Position numbers and translations under genes: made by a program. Shown piece after piece: positions 11,622-23,724 of a stretch of DNA of 64,000 nucleotides (positions within the stretch are counted from its first letter, which is position 1; each line of letters opens with the position of its first letter). The notes under the pieces are model-generated. The model ran no database searches. It saw only the letters and a list, made by a program, of their open reading frames with translations, and had not been told where the DNA came from. The stretch is from Sphingosinicella microcystinivorans (GTDB lineage: Bacteria; Pseudomonadota; Alphaproteobacteria; Sphingomonadales; Sphingomonadaceae), in contig NZ_RBWX01000010.1 of NCBI RefSeq assembly GCF_003634215.1, positions 186,001 through 250,000 on the forward strand, read 5' to 3'.

Positions 11622-12905
11622 ATGAAGATGGTTTCACGCACGGCGCTCGGCTTCGCGCTGGCTCTCGGCATCGCGAGCGGTGCCATGGTTGCACCCGCTG
11701 TCGCCAAGGAGAAGGACAAGAAGGAAGCCGCGCCTGAGGCGCGCAAGTTCAAGTTCTCCAAAAAGGCGCAGAAGGCGCTCGGCGAGGCGCAGGCCCTGCA
11801 GCAGAAGGGTGACAACGACGCGGCGCTCGTCAAGATCCGCGAGGCCGAAGCGCTCGCCGAGACGCCGGACGACAAGTACATGGCGAATGCGCTCAAGATC
11901 AACATCGCGCTTGCGAAGCAGGACAATGCGATGCTTGCCGAAGGGCTTCAGGGCTCGATCGATAGCGGCAGCTCGACGCCTGAGGAGAAGTTGAAGTTCC
12001 AGCGCAGCCTCGCAGCGCTTGCCGTGCAGAAGAACGACGTGCCGGCCGCCATCAAGGTGTATGAGGCGATGGTTGCGGAGCACCCGAACGATGCCGACCT
12101 CGTTGTCGGACTCGGCGAGATGTACAACCGCGCCGGACGCACGCCCGAAGCCGTCGCCACGATCGACAAGGCGATCAAGGCGAAGCAGGCCGCGGGTCAG
12201 GCCGTTGAGGAAAGCTGGTACAAGCGCGCGCTCGCGCTCGCTTACGACGGCAAGCTTGCGAACCAGGTGACGCCGGCGTCGATCGCGCTCGTGCAGGCCT
12301 ACCCGACGCCGACGAACTGGCGCGACGTGCTGGTGATCTTCCGCGAAACTTCGGGTCTAGACGATCAGGGCAACCTCGATGTCATGCGCCTGATGTACGA
12401 CACGAACGCGCTTACTGGCGAACGCGACTACTTCGAATATGCCGAAACCGCCGACAAGCGCGGTCTTGCCGGTGAGGCCAAGAGCGTCATCGACGCCGGC
12501 ACCTCGAAGGGCGCGCTTTCCACGAGCAAGGCATACGTGAAGGAACTCGTGAGCATCGTCACGCCGAAGGTTAAGGGTGACCGCGGTTCGCTGCCGTCTC
12601 TTGAAAAGGAAGCGCGCGCTGACAAGACCGGCCGTATGGCGAAGGCCACGGCGGACGGTTACCTCGGCTATGGTGAGAACGCCAAGGCCGTTGAACTGTA
12701 CCGTCTGGCGCTCCAGAAGGGCGGCGTCGACGCGGCCGAGGTCAACACCCGCATCGGCATCGCGCTCGCCCGCAGCGGTGACAAGGCGGGCGCGGAGGCG
12801 GCCTTCAACGCGGTGCAGGGCGGCAAGCGCGCCGACATCGCGAAGTTCTGGCTCGCGCACCTCAACAGCAAGGGCGGCACGCAGACGGCGTCGACCGTGA
12901 ACTGA
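11622..12905 (+). CDS. Exported TPR-repeat protein
   Basis: A 427-residue protein starting at the ATG at 11622 (GGGGAG upstream), although the frame is open 73 codons earlier. It has a signal peptide with a cleavage-like AVAKEK, a Lys/Glu-rich stretch (residues 25-60) and then helical TPR-like repeats (for example NDVPAAIKVYEAMVAEHPND and GEMYNRAGRTPEAVATIDKA). It is probably a periplasmic scaffold; the partner is unknown. A strong intrinsic terminator follows at 12926. Confidence 0.75.
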   Translation: MKMVSRTALGFALALGIASGAMVAPAVAKEKDKKEAAPEARKFKFSKKAQKALGEAQALQQKGDNDAALVKIREAEALAETPDDKYMANALKINIALAKQDNAMLAEGLQGSIDSGSSTPEEKLKFQRSLAALAVQKNDVPAAIKVYEAMVAEHPNDADLVVGLGEMYNRAGRTPEAVATIDKAIKAKQAAGQAVEESWYKRALALAYDGKLANQVTPASIALVQAYPTPTNWRDVLVIFRETSGLDDQGNLDVMRLMYDTNALTGERDYFEYAETADKRGLAGEAKSVIDAGTSKGALSTSKAYVKELVSIVTPKVKGDRGSLPSLEKEARADKTGRMAKATADGYLGYGENAKAVELYRLALQKGGVDAAEVNTRIGIALARSGDKAGAEAAFNAVQGGKRADIAKFWLAHLNSKGGTQTASTVN

Positions 12906-12925
12906 TCCGCCAGCGGATACGTATG

Positions 12926-12956
12926 AAAAGGGCGGTGCCGCGGCGCCGCCCTTTTT
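12926..12956 (+). terminator. Rho-independent terminator of the TPR gene
   Basis: A hairpin with arms AAAAGGGCGG and CCGCCCTTTTT, 20 bases after the TPR stop, ending in a T run. It separates the TPR gene from modA. Confidence 0.88.
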
Positions 12957-12973
12957 GTTTGCGGCGGCGGTCA

Positions 12974-12988
12974 GGGCTATATAAGCCC
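12974..12988. promoter_or_regulatory. Hyphenated palindrome upstream of modA (possible ModE-like operator)
   Basis: GGGCT-ATATA-AGCCC, ending 11 bases before the modA ATG. The CTATATA core recalls ModE half-sites (CGxTATATA type), but only one clear half matches and no modE gene is in the window. It could also be a promoter element with a small hairpin. Confidence 0.35.
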
Positions 12989-12999
12989 GAATACAGCAA

Positions 13000-13767
13000 A
13001 TGATCCACGCAGCACGCATCGTCTCACTCGTCTTGCTCGCCCTCTTCGGCGCCCTCCCGGCACGCGCGCAAAGCGCCGCCCCCGTTGTCCTCGCCGCAGC
13101 CTCGCTGCAGGAAGCGCTGGGCGATGCCGCCGATGCCTGGGCCCGGCAGCGCCACCCGCGCCCGATACTCTCCTTCGCAGGCTCATCGGCCCTCGCGCGG
13201 CAGATCGAGGCGGGCGCGCCCGCCGACCTCTTCATCTCCGCCGACGAAACGTGGATGAACCATCTCGACCAGCGCGGCCTGCTGGGGCCCGGCAGTCGCC
13301 GGGTCATCGCGGGCAACCGACTGGTGCTGGTCGCACCCTCGGATTCCCCTGTGCGGCTCAGAATTTCAAAGAGCTTCCCACTCGTCCGCGTACTCGGTGC
13401 CGGGCGGCTGGCGATGGCCGATCCCGCCGGCGTTCCCGCCGGACGGTACGGCCGCGCCGCGCTTGAGACGCTCGGCGTCTGGGCGGCGGTCGAACCGCGC
13501 GTGGTGCGTTCGGAAAATGTGCGCGCCGCGCTTGCCCTCGTGGAGCGCGGCGAGGCGCCGCTCGGCATCGTCTACGCGACCGACGCCGCAGCATCGAGCA
13601 AGGTTCGCGTGGTCGGCGTGTTTCCGGCATCGAGCCATCCGCCGATCCGCTATCCCGCCGCACGGCTGAAGACGGCGAAGGCGAAGGACGCTTCGGCCTT
13701 CCTCGCGTTTCTCGGCTCGCGTCAGGCCCGGGCCATTTTCGCCCGTCACGGTTTTTCCGCACCCTGA
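13000..13767 (+). CDS. modA: Molybdate ABC transporter, substrate-binding protein ModA
   Basis: A 255-residue periplasmic binding protein with a Sec signal peptide (hydrophobic residues 7-18, cleavage near ARAQSA). The mature start is VVLAAASLQEALGDAA, and the oxyanion-site block is SFAGSSALARQIEAGAPADLFISAD. The C-terminal GIVYATDAAAS is also typical of ModA. It delivers molybdate to ModBC. The stop overlaps the modB start by one base (TGATG). Molybdate supply fits the molybdopterin oxidoreductase at 47483-48127. Confidence 0.95.
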   Translation: MIHAARIVSLVLLALFGALPARAQSAAPVVLAAASLQEALGDAADAWARQRHPRPILSFAGSSALARQIEAGAPADLFISADETWMNHLDQRGLLGPGSRRVIAGNRLVLVAPSDSPVRLRISKSFPLVRVLGAGRLAMADPAGVPAGRYGRAALETLGVWAAVEPRVVRSENVRAALALVERGEAPLGIVYATDAAASSKVRVVGVFPASSHPPIRYPAARLKTAKAKDASAFLAFLGSRQARAIFARHGFSAP

Positions 13768-14456
13768 TGCTCTCGCCCGCTGAGCTTGAGATCCTGCTGC
13801 TGACACTCAAGGTCGGCATCACGGCAGTGCTGGTCACGCTGCCCATCGCCTTCACGTTCGCGTGGCTTCTCGCCCGCGCGACCTTCCCCGGCAAGGTGCT
13901 GCTCGATGGCGTTGTGCACTTGCCGCTTGTGCTGCCTCCCGTCGTCACCGGTTGGCTGCTGCTGCTTGCGTTCGGGCGCAATGGGCCGGTCGGCGCGTGG
14001 CTGCAAGACTGGTTCGGGATGACCGTGATGTTCCGCTGGACCGGCGCTGCTATCGCTGCTGCGGTCATGGCGCTCCCTCTGATGGTGCGTGCGCTGAGGC
14101 TCTCCATCGAAAATGTCGATCGCGGCCTCGAAAGCGCCGCGCGCACGCTCGGTGCGACCCGGACGCGCGTGTTTTTCTCGGTCACGCTACCGCTGTCCGT
14201 CCCCGGCGTCCTCGTCGCCTCAGTGCTTGGCTTTGCCCGCTCGATCGGGGAGTTCGGCGCCACGATCACGTTCGTGTCGAACGTACCGGGCCAAACGCAA
14301 ACCTTGCCGCTTGCTATCTACAGTGCGCTCCAGCTCCCGGGCGGGGAGGGGCAGGTGCTGCGCCTTGCCGTCATCGCCATCGTGCTGTCGCTTGCGGCGC
14401 TCGTCTTCTCCGAAATCCTGGCGCGTCGTGCCGCACGGGGGCGCCATGTCCTTTGA
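13767..14456 (+). CDS. modB: Molybdate ABC transporter, permease ModB
   Basis: A 229-residue inner-membrane permease with about five helices. It carries the ABC-permease EAA-type loop ESAARTLGATRTRVFFSVTL and the ModB-typical LVLPPVVTGWLLLLAFGRNG near residues 53-72. It sits between modA and modC with overlaps at both ends (1 bp and 11 bp), so the three genes form one translationally coupled operon. Confidence 0.95.
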   Translation: MLSPAELEILLLTLKVGITAVLVTLPIAFTFAWLLARATFPGKVLLDGVVHLPLVLPPVVTGWLLLLAFGRNGPVGAWLQDWFGMTVMFRWTGAAIAAAVMALPLMVRALRLSIENVDRGLESAARTLGATRTRVFFSVTLPLSVPGVLVASVLGFARSIGEFGATITFVSNVPGQTQTLPLAIYSALQLPGGEGQVLRLAVIAIVLSLAALVFSEILARRAARGRHVL

Positions 14457-15063
14457 CGTCGATGTCACACGCCGCGTCGGCGAAACGCAGGTTTCCGCCC
14501 GTTTTTCCGGAAGCGGGCTCATCGTGCTGTTCGGCCCCTCGGGCGCGGGCAAGACGTCGGTGCTCAACATGGTGGCCGGCCTGCTCACGCCCGAGCGGGG
14601 CCATGTCCGCATCGGCGCGGAGACGCTGTTCGACGCCGCGGCCATCAATGTCCCGCCGGAGCGCCGCCGGCTGGGTTACGTGTTTCAGGATTCCCGGCTT
14701 TTCCCGCATCTCCGGGTTCGAGAGAACCTGCGCTATGGCCATCGCCTCGCTCGGTCGGAGGACCGCTGGATGGACTACGACGATACGGTTCGCCTGCTCG
14801 ATATCGCGCATCTGCTCGACCGTTGGCCAAAGGGGCTTTCGGGCGGCGAAGCACGCCGCGTCGCCATCGGCCGCGCTCTGCTTTCGGGGCCGCGCGCGCT
14901 GCTGCTGGACGAACCGCTTTCGTTCCTCGATCGCGCGCGCCGCGAGGAGGTGCTCCATGTAATCGAACGCATCCGCGATACGCTGAAGCTGCCCATCCTT
15001 TACGTCACGCACGATGAGCGCGAGGTGGAGCGATTGGCGACACAGATCATAGAAGTCGGCTGA
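14446..15063 (+). CDS. modC: Molybdate ABC transporter, ATPase ModC (short form)
   Basis: A 205-residue ABC ATPase. The Walker A motif is GPSGAGKTS, the Q-loop YVFQDSRLF, the signature LSGGEARRVAIGRAL, Walker B ALLLDEPLSFLD and the switch His lies in VTHDE. Classical ModC proteins (about 350 residues) carry a C-terminal MOP/TOBE domain that binds molybdate for trans-inhibition; this one stops directly after the ATPase domain. The stop at 15061-15063 is followed by the flbT leader, and no frameshifted MOP remnant is seen, so the short form looks genuine. Confidence 0.92.
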   Translation: MSFDVDVTRRVGETQVSARFSGSGLIVLFGPSGAGKTSVLNMVAGLLTPERGHVRIGAETLFDAAAINVPPERRRLGYVFQDSRLFPHLRVRENLRYGHRLARSEDRWMDYDDTVRLLDIAHLLDRWPKGLSGGEARRVAIGRALLSGPRALLLDEPLSFLDRARREEVLHVIERIRDTLKLPILYVTHDEREVERLATQIIEVG

Positions 15064-15127
15064 CGCCGTTAAGAAGTTGTTTCCAGTATGAAAGTAGATT
15101 GCCGCTGATTTCCAGGGGGAACTGGCT

Positions 15128-15550
15128 GTGGCTTTTAAACTGTCGCTCGATCCGGGCGAGAAATTTGCCGTCAACGGTGCTGTCATCGTCAATGGTGATA
15201 AGCACGCCGTGCTGACGGTCGATAATCAAGCCGGTGTGCTTCGCGACAGCGACGTCATTCGCGAAGATGAAGCGCGCACGCCGGCCACGCGCCTGTATTT
15301 CGTGTGTATGCTTTCCTATCTCGATGCCGACGCGGCGGACAGCCACTATCCGCGTTTCAGCGAGCATATGGATGCGTTCATGGACGTAGTGGAAAACCCG
15401 CGCGTGCGCCTCATCTGCGCGCAGGTCAGCCTCGCGATGATGAACCGCGAATATTACCGTGCGCTCACGGGATGCCGCGAACTCATCGCGTATGAAACGC
15501 TGATCCTCGGCGACATCAATGCCGAACTGCGGTTGCAAAGCCGGGCGTAA
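15128..15550 (+). CDS. flbT: FlbT-like flagellar post-transcriptional regulator
   Basis: A 140-residue protein starting at GTG, with AGGGGGAA 6 bases upstream. The FlbT pattern is seen in LSLDPGEKFAVNGAVIVNGD and in the C-terminal REYYRALTGCRELIAYETLI. In Caulobacter FlbT binds the flagellin mRNA leader and limits flagellin synthesis. Here no flagellar gene is adjacent; the neighbours are modC and a peptidase. Either the flagellar locus is elsewhere or the protein has another RNA target. Confidence 0.85.
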   Translation: MAFKLSLDPGEKFAVNGAVIVNGDKHAVLTVDNQAGVLRDSDVIREDEARTPATRLYFVCMLSYLDADAADSHYPRFSEHMDAFMDVVENPRVRLICAQVSLAMMNREYYRALTGCRELIAYETLILGDINAELRLQSRA

Positions 15551-15649
15551 GGCTATGCCTCGACGCTTGTCGACGCTCATTGTGCAGTGATGGAAAGACC
15601 TGCCGGCTAGGCTTGGCAGGCTGTGCTTCGGCCACTAGCGTGTTATCGC

Positions 15650-18729
<3,080 letters not shown>

Positions 18730-18738
18730 GGCAAGCCA

Positions 18739-19905
18739 GTGACACCCGCCGCGCGCGTAGAGGCGGCGATAACGCTGCTTGATGAGATCATCGACGCTGC
18801 CGCTGGTGGTGGCGCGGCGGCTGATACGCTCATCCAACGCTACTTCAAGACACGGCGCTATGCGGGCTCGAAAGACCGCCGCGCCGTGCGCGACCTCGTC
18901 TATCGGGTCATTCGCTCGCTCGGTGAACGTCCGGAAAGTGGCCGTGCCGCGATGATGGGCTATGCCCGCGCCGAAGCTCCGGACATGCTTGCGCTGTTCG
19001 GCACCGACCCGCACGGGCCGGCCGCATTCGTGGAGGGAGAGCCTGCCGCTGCGCCGGGTTTGGCGCCCGAATGGCTCACAGCGAAGCTCGCTGCGGAATA
19101 CGGGGATGCCGATAGTCTGCTGCATGCGCTCGCCGAGCGTGCACCGCTCGATCTGCGGGTCAACCGTCTGAAAACTACGCGCGGCGCCGTGTTGCCGCTC
19201 ATTCCGGGCGCCGTGCCGACCGCGCGCGCGCAAGATGGCCTCCGCCTCGTGGATGCGCTCAATGTCGAGGATCTGCCCGCTTACAACGACGGCCGTGTCG
19301 AGGTGCAGGACGAAGGGAGCCAGCTCATCGCCGCTGCCTGCCGCGCGCAGCCGGGCATGACAGTTGTCGATCTTTGCGCGGGCGCGGGCGGCAAGACGCT
19401 CGCGTTGGCCGCGGACATGGAAAACCGTGGGCGCCTTTTCGCCTGCGATACTGATCGTTCACGACTATCGCGCCTTGGCCCCCGCGCGGTGCGTGCGGGC
19501 GCCGCGAACATCGAAACGCGCCTTCTCGATCCGGGCCGCGAAGCCGAAGCGCTTGGCGATCTCCTGGGCGCCGCCGACGTGGTGCTCATCGATGCCCCGT
19601 GCAGCGGAACGGGCACATGGCGGCGCAATCCGGAAGCGCGTTGGCGTCTCACCCCGCAGCGGCTCGCGCGGCTCACGGCGCTGCAGGCCCATCTCGCCGA
19701 TCTTGGCGCGCGTCTGCTGAAGCCGGGTGGCAGGCTGGTCTATGCCGTGTGCTCGCTGCTTCCCGAGGAAGGGCGGCTTCAGGCAGAGGCGCTCAGCAAG
19801 ACGCATTCCGACCTGGCGCTTGATGTCGGCGGCGCGCAAACCCTGCGTCCTGATCGCGACGGAACGGATGGTTTCTTCATCGCAGGTTATGAAAAGTCAT
19901 GCTAA
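18739..19905 (+). CDS. rsmB: 16S rRNA (cytosine-C5)-methyltransferase, RsmB/Sun family
   Basis: A 388-residue SAM-dependent methyltransferase with a GTG start. The N-terminal NusB-like helical region includes TLIQRYFKTRRYAGSKDRRA. The PUA-like/linker segment ends VQDEGSQLIAAA. The SAM motif is VVDLCAGAGGKTLALA, and the catalytic pair is in DAPCSGTGTWRRNPEARW and AVCSLLPEEG. The closest functional assignment is m5C967 of 16S rRNA. It lies in the guaB-rsmB-TPR run. Confidence 0.88.
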   Translation: MTPAARVEAAITLLDEIIDAAAGGGAAADTLIQRYFKTRRYAGSKDRRAVRDLVYRVIRSLGERPESGRAAMMGYARAEAPDMLALFGTDPHGPAAFVEGEPAAAPGLAPEWLTAKLAAEYGDADSLLHALAERAPLDLRVNRLKTTRGAVLPLIPGAVPTARAQDGLRLVDALNVEDLPAYNDGRVEVQDEGSQLIAAACRAQPGMTVVDLCAGAGGKTLALAADMENRGRLFACDTDRSRLSRLGPRAVRAGAANIETRLLDPGREAEALGDLLGAADVVLIDAPCSGTGTWRRNPEARWRLTPQRLARLTALQAHLADLGARLLKPGGRLVYAVCSLLPEEGRLQAEALSKTHSDLALDVGGAQTLRPDRDGTDGFFIAGYEKSC

Positions 19906-19943
19906 AGCGGGCCTCTGGGGGAGTGACGTTAAGGGAAGTGTTC

Positions 19944-20444
19944 ATGCAGTCCAGGATCATGCTCGCCGGAATTGCTGTCGCCATCGCCACGGCGTCCAGC
20001 GTTGCCTATTGCAAGACGGCGGAGCCGAGCATCGCTCCGCTTTCGATGCAACTGACGCGCAGCGGTGAAACGCTCCTCAACGGGCATAAGGCGCAGGCCG
20101 CGATTGATCAGTTTGAAACCGCGCTCGCCGTCGACCCCCGCAACACGCGTGCCTACATTGGCATCGCACGCTCTTACGATCGGCTTGGTCTTCCCGGCCG
20201 CGCTGTAAAGTTCTACCGCGAGGCGCTCGCGATCGATCCTAACGATCTCACCGCGCTTTCGGAACAGGGCGAGGCCTATATGGCGCGTGGAGCCGTAGCG
20301 CTCGCGAAGGATAACCTGGAGCGAATCCGCAAGCTTTGCCAAAGCGAATGCCAGAATGCGGTGACACTCGCGGCAGCTATTGAGAAAGGTCCCCCGGCGA
20401 CCGTAACGGCCGCCGCTGAAAAGCCTGCGCCCAAGATCAACTAA
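19944..20444 (+). CDS. Small exported TPR protein
   Basis: A 166-residue protein with a signal peptide ([17 protein letters not shown]). Two or three TPR units follow ([40 protein letters not shown]), then a Cys pair in CQSECQN and a Pro/Ala/Lys tail. AAGGGAAG precedes the ATG at 19944. The role is unknown; such proteins often assist envelope complexes. Its 3' end overlaps the convergent rsmA gene by 8 bp. Confidence 0.75.
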   Translation: MQSRIMLAGIAVAIATASSVAYCKTAEPSIAPLSMQLTRSGETLLNGHKAQAAIDQFETALAVDPRNTRAYIGIARSYDRLGLPGRAVKFYREALAIDPNDLTALSEQGEAYMARGAVALAKDNLERIRKLCQSECQNAVTLAAAIEKGPPATVTAAAEKPAPKIN

Positions 20445-21306
20445 GCTTTGACCAGCAGCGCGCGAGCGCGACGAATTCATCGACTGTCAGAGTTTCTGCG
20501 CGTCGCGCACCGTCGATACCGCTTGCTGAAAGCGCTTCGAGCCCGCCGGACAGCGCCTTGAGGCTGGCGCGGAGCATTTTGCGGCGCTGGCCGAACGCTG
20601 CTGCTGTGACCCGCTCCACGGCCTTAACCGGCACGCCTTCCGGCGCTTGAGTGGGCACAATGTGGACCACTGCAGAATCCACCTTTGGCGGAGGAATGAA
20701 CGCACGCGGCGGCAGCGACAAGGCAATGCGCGGCCGCGAACGCCACTGCGCGAGGACAGAAAGGCGCCCGTAGGCATCGGAATCCGGCGCCGCGATGATG
20801 CGTTCCGCGACCTCTTTCTGAAACATCAGGCTGAGGCTCAGCCACCACGGCGGCCACGGATCTGCAGTGAGCCAGCGCACAAGAAGTGCGGTGCCGACAT
20901 TGTAAGGCAGGTTCGCGACGATGTGAGCGGGGGCGCCGAGCACTGCGGGCTCGTCGATCCGCATGGCATCGCCCTCGATCAGGGTAAGACGTCCTGCCGC
21001 CGCGTCGCCGAGTTCGGCAAGCGCAGGAAGGCAGCGTTTGTCCATCTCCACGGCTGTCACGTCAGCACCGGCGCGTAGCAGCGCTCGCGTCAGTCCGCCG
21101 GGGCCGGGGCCGACCTCGTAGACGCGTGCGCCGGAAAGCGGTCCCGGAACCCTGGCGAGCTTGTCGAGGAGGTTGGAATCGAACAGGAAATTCTGGCCGA
21201 AAGCCTTCTTCGCGGTGAGCCCGTGACGCGCAATCACCTCGCGCAGCGGCGGCAGCGCGGTCAGGCCGGACGGCAGCGCGTCAGTCAATCGCGCGTTGGA
21301 CGGCAC
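20437..21306 (-). CDS. rsmA: 16S rRNA dimethyladenosine transferase RsmA (KsgA)
   Basis: Dimethylates A1518 and A1519 of 16S rRNA late in 30S assembly. It has the KsgA entry sequence [18 protein letters not shown], the SAM motif [16 protein letters not shown] and the catalytic [11 protein letters not shown]. The C-terminal part carries [15 protein letters not shown]. Length is 289 residues. It overlaps pdxA by 26 bp, and both belong to the lptD-surA-pdxA-rsmA operon, an arrangement conserved across proteobacteria. Confidence 0.96.
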   Translation of the reverse strand: MPSNARLTDALPSGLTALPPLREVIARHGLTAKKAFGQNFLFDSNLLDKLARVPGPLSGARVYEVGPGPGGLTRALLRAGADVTAVEMDKRCLPALAELGDAAAGRLTLIEGDAMRIDEPAVLGAPAHIVANLPYNVGTALLVRWLTADPWPPWWLSLSLMFQKEVAERIIAAPDSDAYGRLSVLAQWRSRPRIALSLPPRAFIPPPKVDSAVVHIVPTQAPEGVPVKAVERVTAAAFGQRRKMLRASLKALSGGLEALSASGIDGARRAETLTVDEFVALARCWSKLS

Positions 21307-22267
21307 AGGCGTGCGCCGTCCTGATCGCTGCGGCCATGGCGTGGTGGCTTGCGATTCCCTTGCCGGCGATGTCGAACGCGGTGCCGTGATCCGGCGCGGT
21401 GCGCACGATCGGCAGGCCGAGCGTCAGGTTCACGCCCTCGTCAAAATGCAGCGTCTTCAGCGGCACCAGCGCCTGGTCGTGGTACATGCAAAGCGCGGCG
21501 TCATAGCTTTTGCGGGCATGTTCATGGAACATCGCGTCTGCGGAAAGCGGCCCGAACGCATCGATACCCTCAGCCTGCAGTTCTGCAATCGCCGGGGCGA
21601 TCACGTCGATCTCCTCGCGTCCAAGGAGGCCGCTCTCTCCCGCATGCGGGTTGAGCCCGGCGACGGCGAGACGCGGGCTTGCGATGCCGAAGTTGCGGGT
21701 CAGCCCCTTTGCCGCCGCACGTCCGCGGCTGACGATGAGCTCGGTGGTGAGCCGCTGCGGCACGTCTGCGAGTGCGATGTGGATCGTAACGGGTACGGTG
21801 CGGAGCGTTGGTCCGACCAGCATCATTGCGAGATTGGCGGCGAATACACCGCAGCGCTCGCCCACGAATTCCGTTTGCCCAGGATGCGTGAAGCCAATTG
21901 CTTGAAGCTGGGCCTTCGAAACCGGCCCCGTGACGAGCGCGCCTGCCGCGCTGCTGCGGGTGAGGCCCGTTGCGATTTCGAGCGCATCGAGCGCACAGCG
22001 CGCGCCGATTAGCGTCGGCTTGCCGGGTTCAACCACCTCGCTGTCGGCGACCTCGATGAGTGGCAGCGCGTCACTGCATACGCCGACCTCCTCAGGGTGC
22101 GCGATCTGACAGACCGGGCCTTTCCACACGCCGGCGAGCGAATCTCGATTGCCGACCCCAAAGAAAGGCGGAAGTCCTAGCGCTTCGCGTTGTTCCCAGC
22201 AGCGCCCGATGATCTCCGGACCTATGCCTGCAGGGTCGCCCAGCGTAACGGCGATCGGCGGGATCAT
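21281..22267 (-). CDS. pdxA: 4-hydroxythreonine-4-phosphate dehydrogenase
   Basis: NAD-dependent enzyme of the DXP-dependent pyridoxal phosphate pathway. The N-terminal sequence is [15 protein letters not shown]. Metal-binding residues are in [13 protein letters not shown] and [17 protein letters not shown], and the terminal block includes [13 protein letters not shown] and [16 protein letters not shown]. The 328-residue length is normal. It overlaps the surA stop by 4 bp and the rsmA start by 26 bp. Confidence 0.96.
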   Translation of the reverse strand: MIPPIAVTLGDPAGIGPEIIGRCWEQREALGLPPFFGVGNRDSLAGVWKGPVCQIAHPEEVGVCSDALPLIEVADSEVVEPGKPTLIGARCALDALEIATGLTRSSAAGALVTGPVSKAQLQAIGFTHPGQTEFVGERCGVFAANLAMMLVGPTLRTVPVTIHIALADVPQRLTTELIVSRGRAAAKGLTRNFGIASPRLAVAGLNPHAGESGLLGREEIDVIAPAIAELQAEGIDAFGPLSADAMFHEHARKSYDAALCMYHDQALVPLKTLHFDEGVNLTLGLPIVRTAPDHGTAFDIAGKGIASHHAMAAAIRTAHACAVQRAID

Positions 22268-23586
22268 CGGTAATCGATAACGGCATCGCGGCGAAGGTCG
22301 CGCAGGTAGCGGCGGGCGGCCATGGCGACCTTGCTCTCTTCCATCTGCGCGTAGAGTTGATCGAACGACGGTGCGCCAGCGGCAGGCGGGTCTTCGCGGC
22401 CGCAGAGGACGAGCACACGGATGCCGTCCTCACGGGTTCCGAAGGGCGGCGTGCTCTGGCCGATCTGCATCGGTTCCATGATCTGTTGAAGCTGCGGCGG
22501 CAGATCGCCGAGGCGGACCTGATCGTTGGCGACGACGTTGCCGCCGAAACTCTCGGCCAGTGCTTCGGCACCGCCGCAGCCGCCCATGCTCTGCGTCCCG
22601 GCCTGCAGCCGTTGCACGATTCCCGACGCCTGCTGCTGTGTCGCGTCCGCCGCCAGCGGCACCGTGATCTGCTTCACGGCGAGCACCGCGTCTTTCGGAT
22701 CGGCGGCGAGCACCTGCCGCTTGTCGACAAGCGCGATGATCGCGAAGCCGCCGGGAATCTGGATGGGATTGGAGACGTCGCCGCGTGGCAGGCTCTCCAC
22801 CACCGGGGCGAGTTCGGGCGAGAGCTGCGCGGGTCGCACCCAGCCCAGATCACCGCCTACCGCCGCTGTGGAGGCTTCGGAGAACTGGCGCGCATAAGCT
22901 ATGAACGAACCGCCCTGCCGAACCTGATCTACGATGCGCTGCGCGTTTTCGCGCACCTGCTCGGCGTTTTCCGCCGTCGCGGTCAGGAAGATTTCGGCGA
23001 TGCGAAACTCTTCGGTGCCCTTGGCGGCGTTCAGCCGGTCGATGAGCGCCTGCACCTCGTCGTCACCGACGTTCACAAACGGTTCGACCTTGCGCCGCAG
23101 CAGGCGGCTCCACGCGAGTTCGGCATGAATTTGCTGCTTCAGCGAATTCTGGGACGTGCCGCGTGTTTTCAGGAACTCGTCGAACTGGTCGCTGCTCATA
23201 CGGAAGTTGGAGGCGACGCGTGTGAAGGCCTGACTGATTTCTTCCTGCGCGATCGTGACTTCCTGCGCTGTCGCTTCCTGAATCTGGAGCTTCTCGTCGA
23301 TCAGATTGCGCACCACCTGAAGCCGCAAGCGCGTGCGCTCTTCATCGGAAATTTGGCCCTGGTTCGCAGCAAGCACGAGATTGAGACGCTGGTCGATGTC
23401 CGTATCGGTGATCACGTCGCCGTTGACGATCGCGGTCGCTTTACGGACCGTTGGATCGACAGGCTGACCGAGAATCTCGATATCCGGATCGGAGAGGCCC
23501 GAAAGCGGGGAATTCTGAGCCAGCGTGGCCCCTGCAGCAAGAACTGCGACACTGGCAGCAAGCCAGCGCAGCGTCGAAAACCTCAT
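22264..23586 (-). CDS. surA: Periplasmic chaperone / peptidyl-prolyl isomerase SurA
   Basis: A 440-residue exported chaperone for outer-membrane proteins. The signal peptide ends near TLAQNS. The SurA N-domain contains ATAIVNGDVITDTDIDQRLN, and one clear parvulin domain covers about residues 195-300 (FIAYARQFSEASTAAVGGDLGWV). The second parvulin domain is degenerate. The ATG at 23586 follows GGGGGAGAG; a TTG one codon earlier is the only alternative. It lies directly downstream of lptD, whose product needs SurA for folding. Confidence 0.93.
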   Translation of the reverse strand: MRFSTLRWLAASVAVLAAGATLAQNSPLSGLSDPDIEILGQPVDPTVRKATAIVNGDVITDTDIDQRLNLVLAANQGQISDEERTRLRLQVVRNLIDEKLQIQEATAQEVTIAQEEISQAFTRVASNFRMSSDQFDEFLKTRGTSQNSLKQQIHAELAWSRLLRRKVEPFVNVGDDEVQALIDRLNAAKGTEEFRIAEIFLTATAENAEQVRENAQRIVDQVRQGGSFIAYARQFSEASTAAVGGDLGWVRPAQLSPELAPVVESLPRGDVSNPIQIPGGFAIIALVDKRQVLAADPKDAVLAVKQITVPLAADATQQQASGIVQRLQAGTQSMGGCGGAEALAESFGGNVVANDQVRLGDLPPQLQQIMEPMQIGQSTPPFGTREDGIRVLVLCGREDPPAAGAPSFDQLYAQMEESKVAMAARRYLRDLRRDAVIDYR

Positions 23587-23724
23587 CAATCTCTCCCCCG
23601 TCCCGGCGGCGCCGGAGCGGTCTTGTAGCCTCTCAGGTGATGCCGCCTAGCACGCGCGGACCTGAATGTCAGCGTATCGTTTACGCTTGCCGAAATGGCT
23701 AAACCCCCGCGGCTGAACCGCCGA

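Noticed and set aside
14446-15127. Possible frameshift splitting a full-length ModC
   Set aside because: No MOP/TOBE-like sequence was seen in any frame after the ModC stop, and the flbT leader starts within 64 bases.
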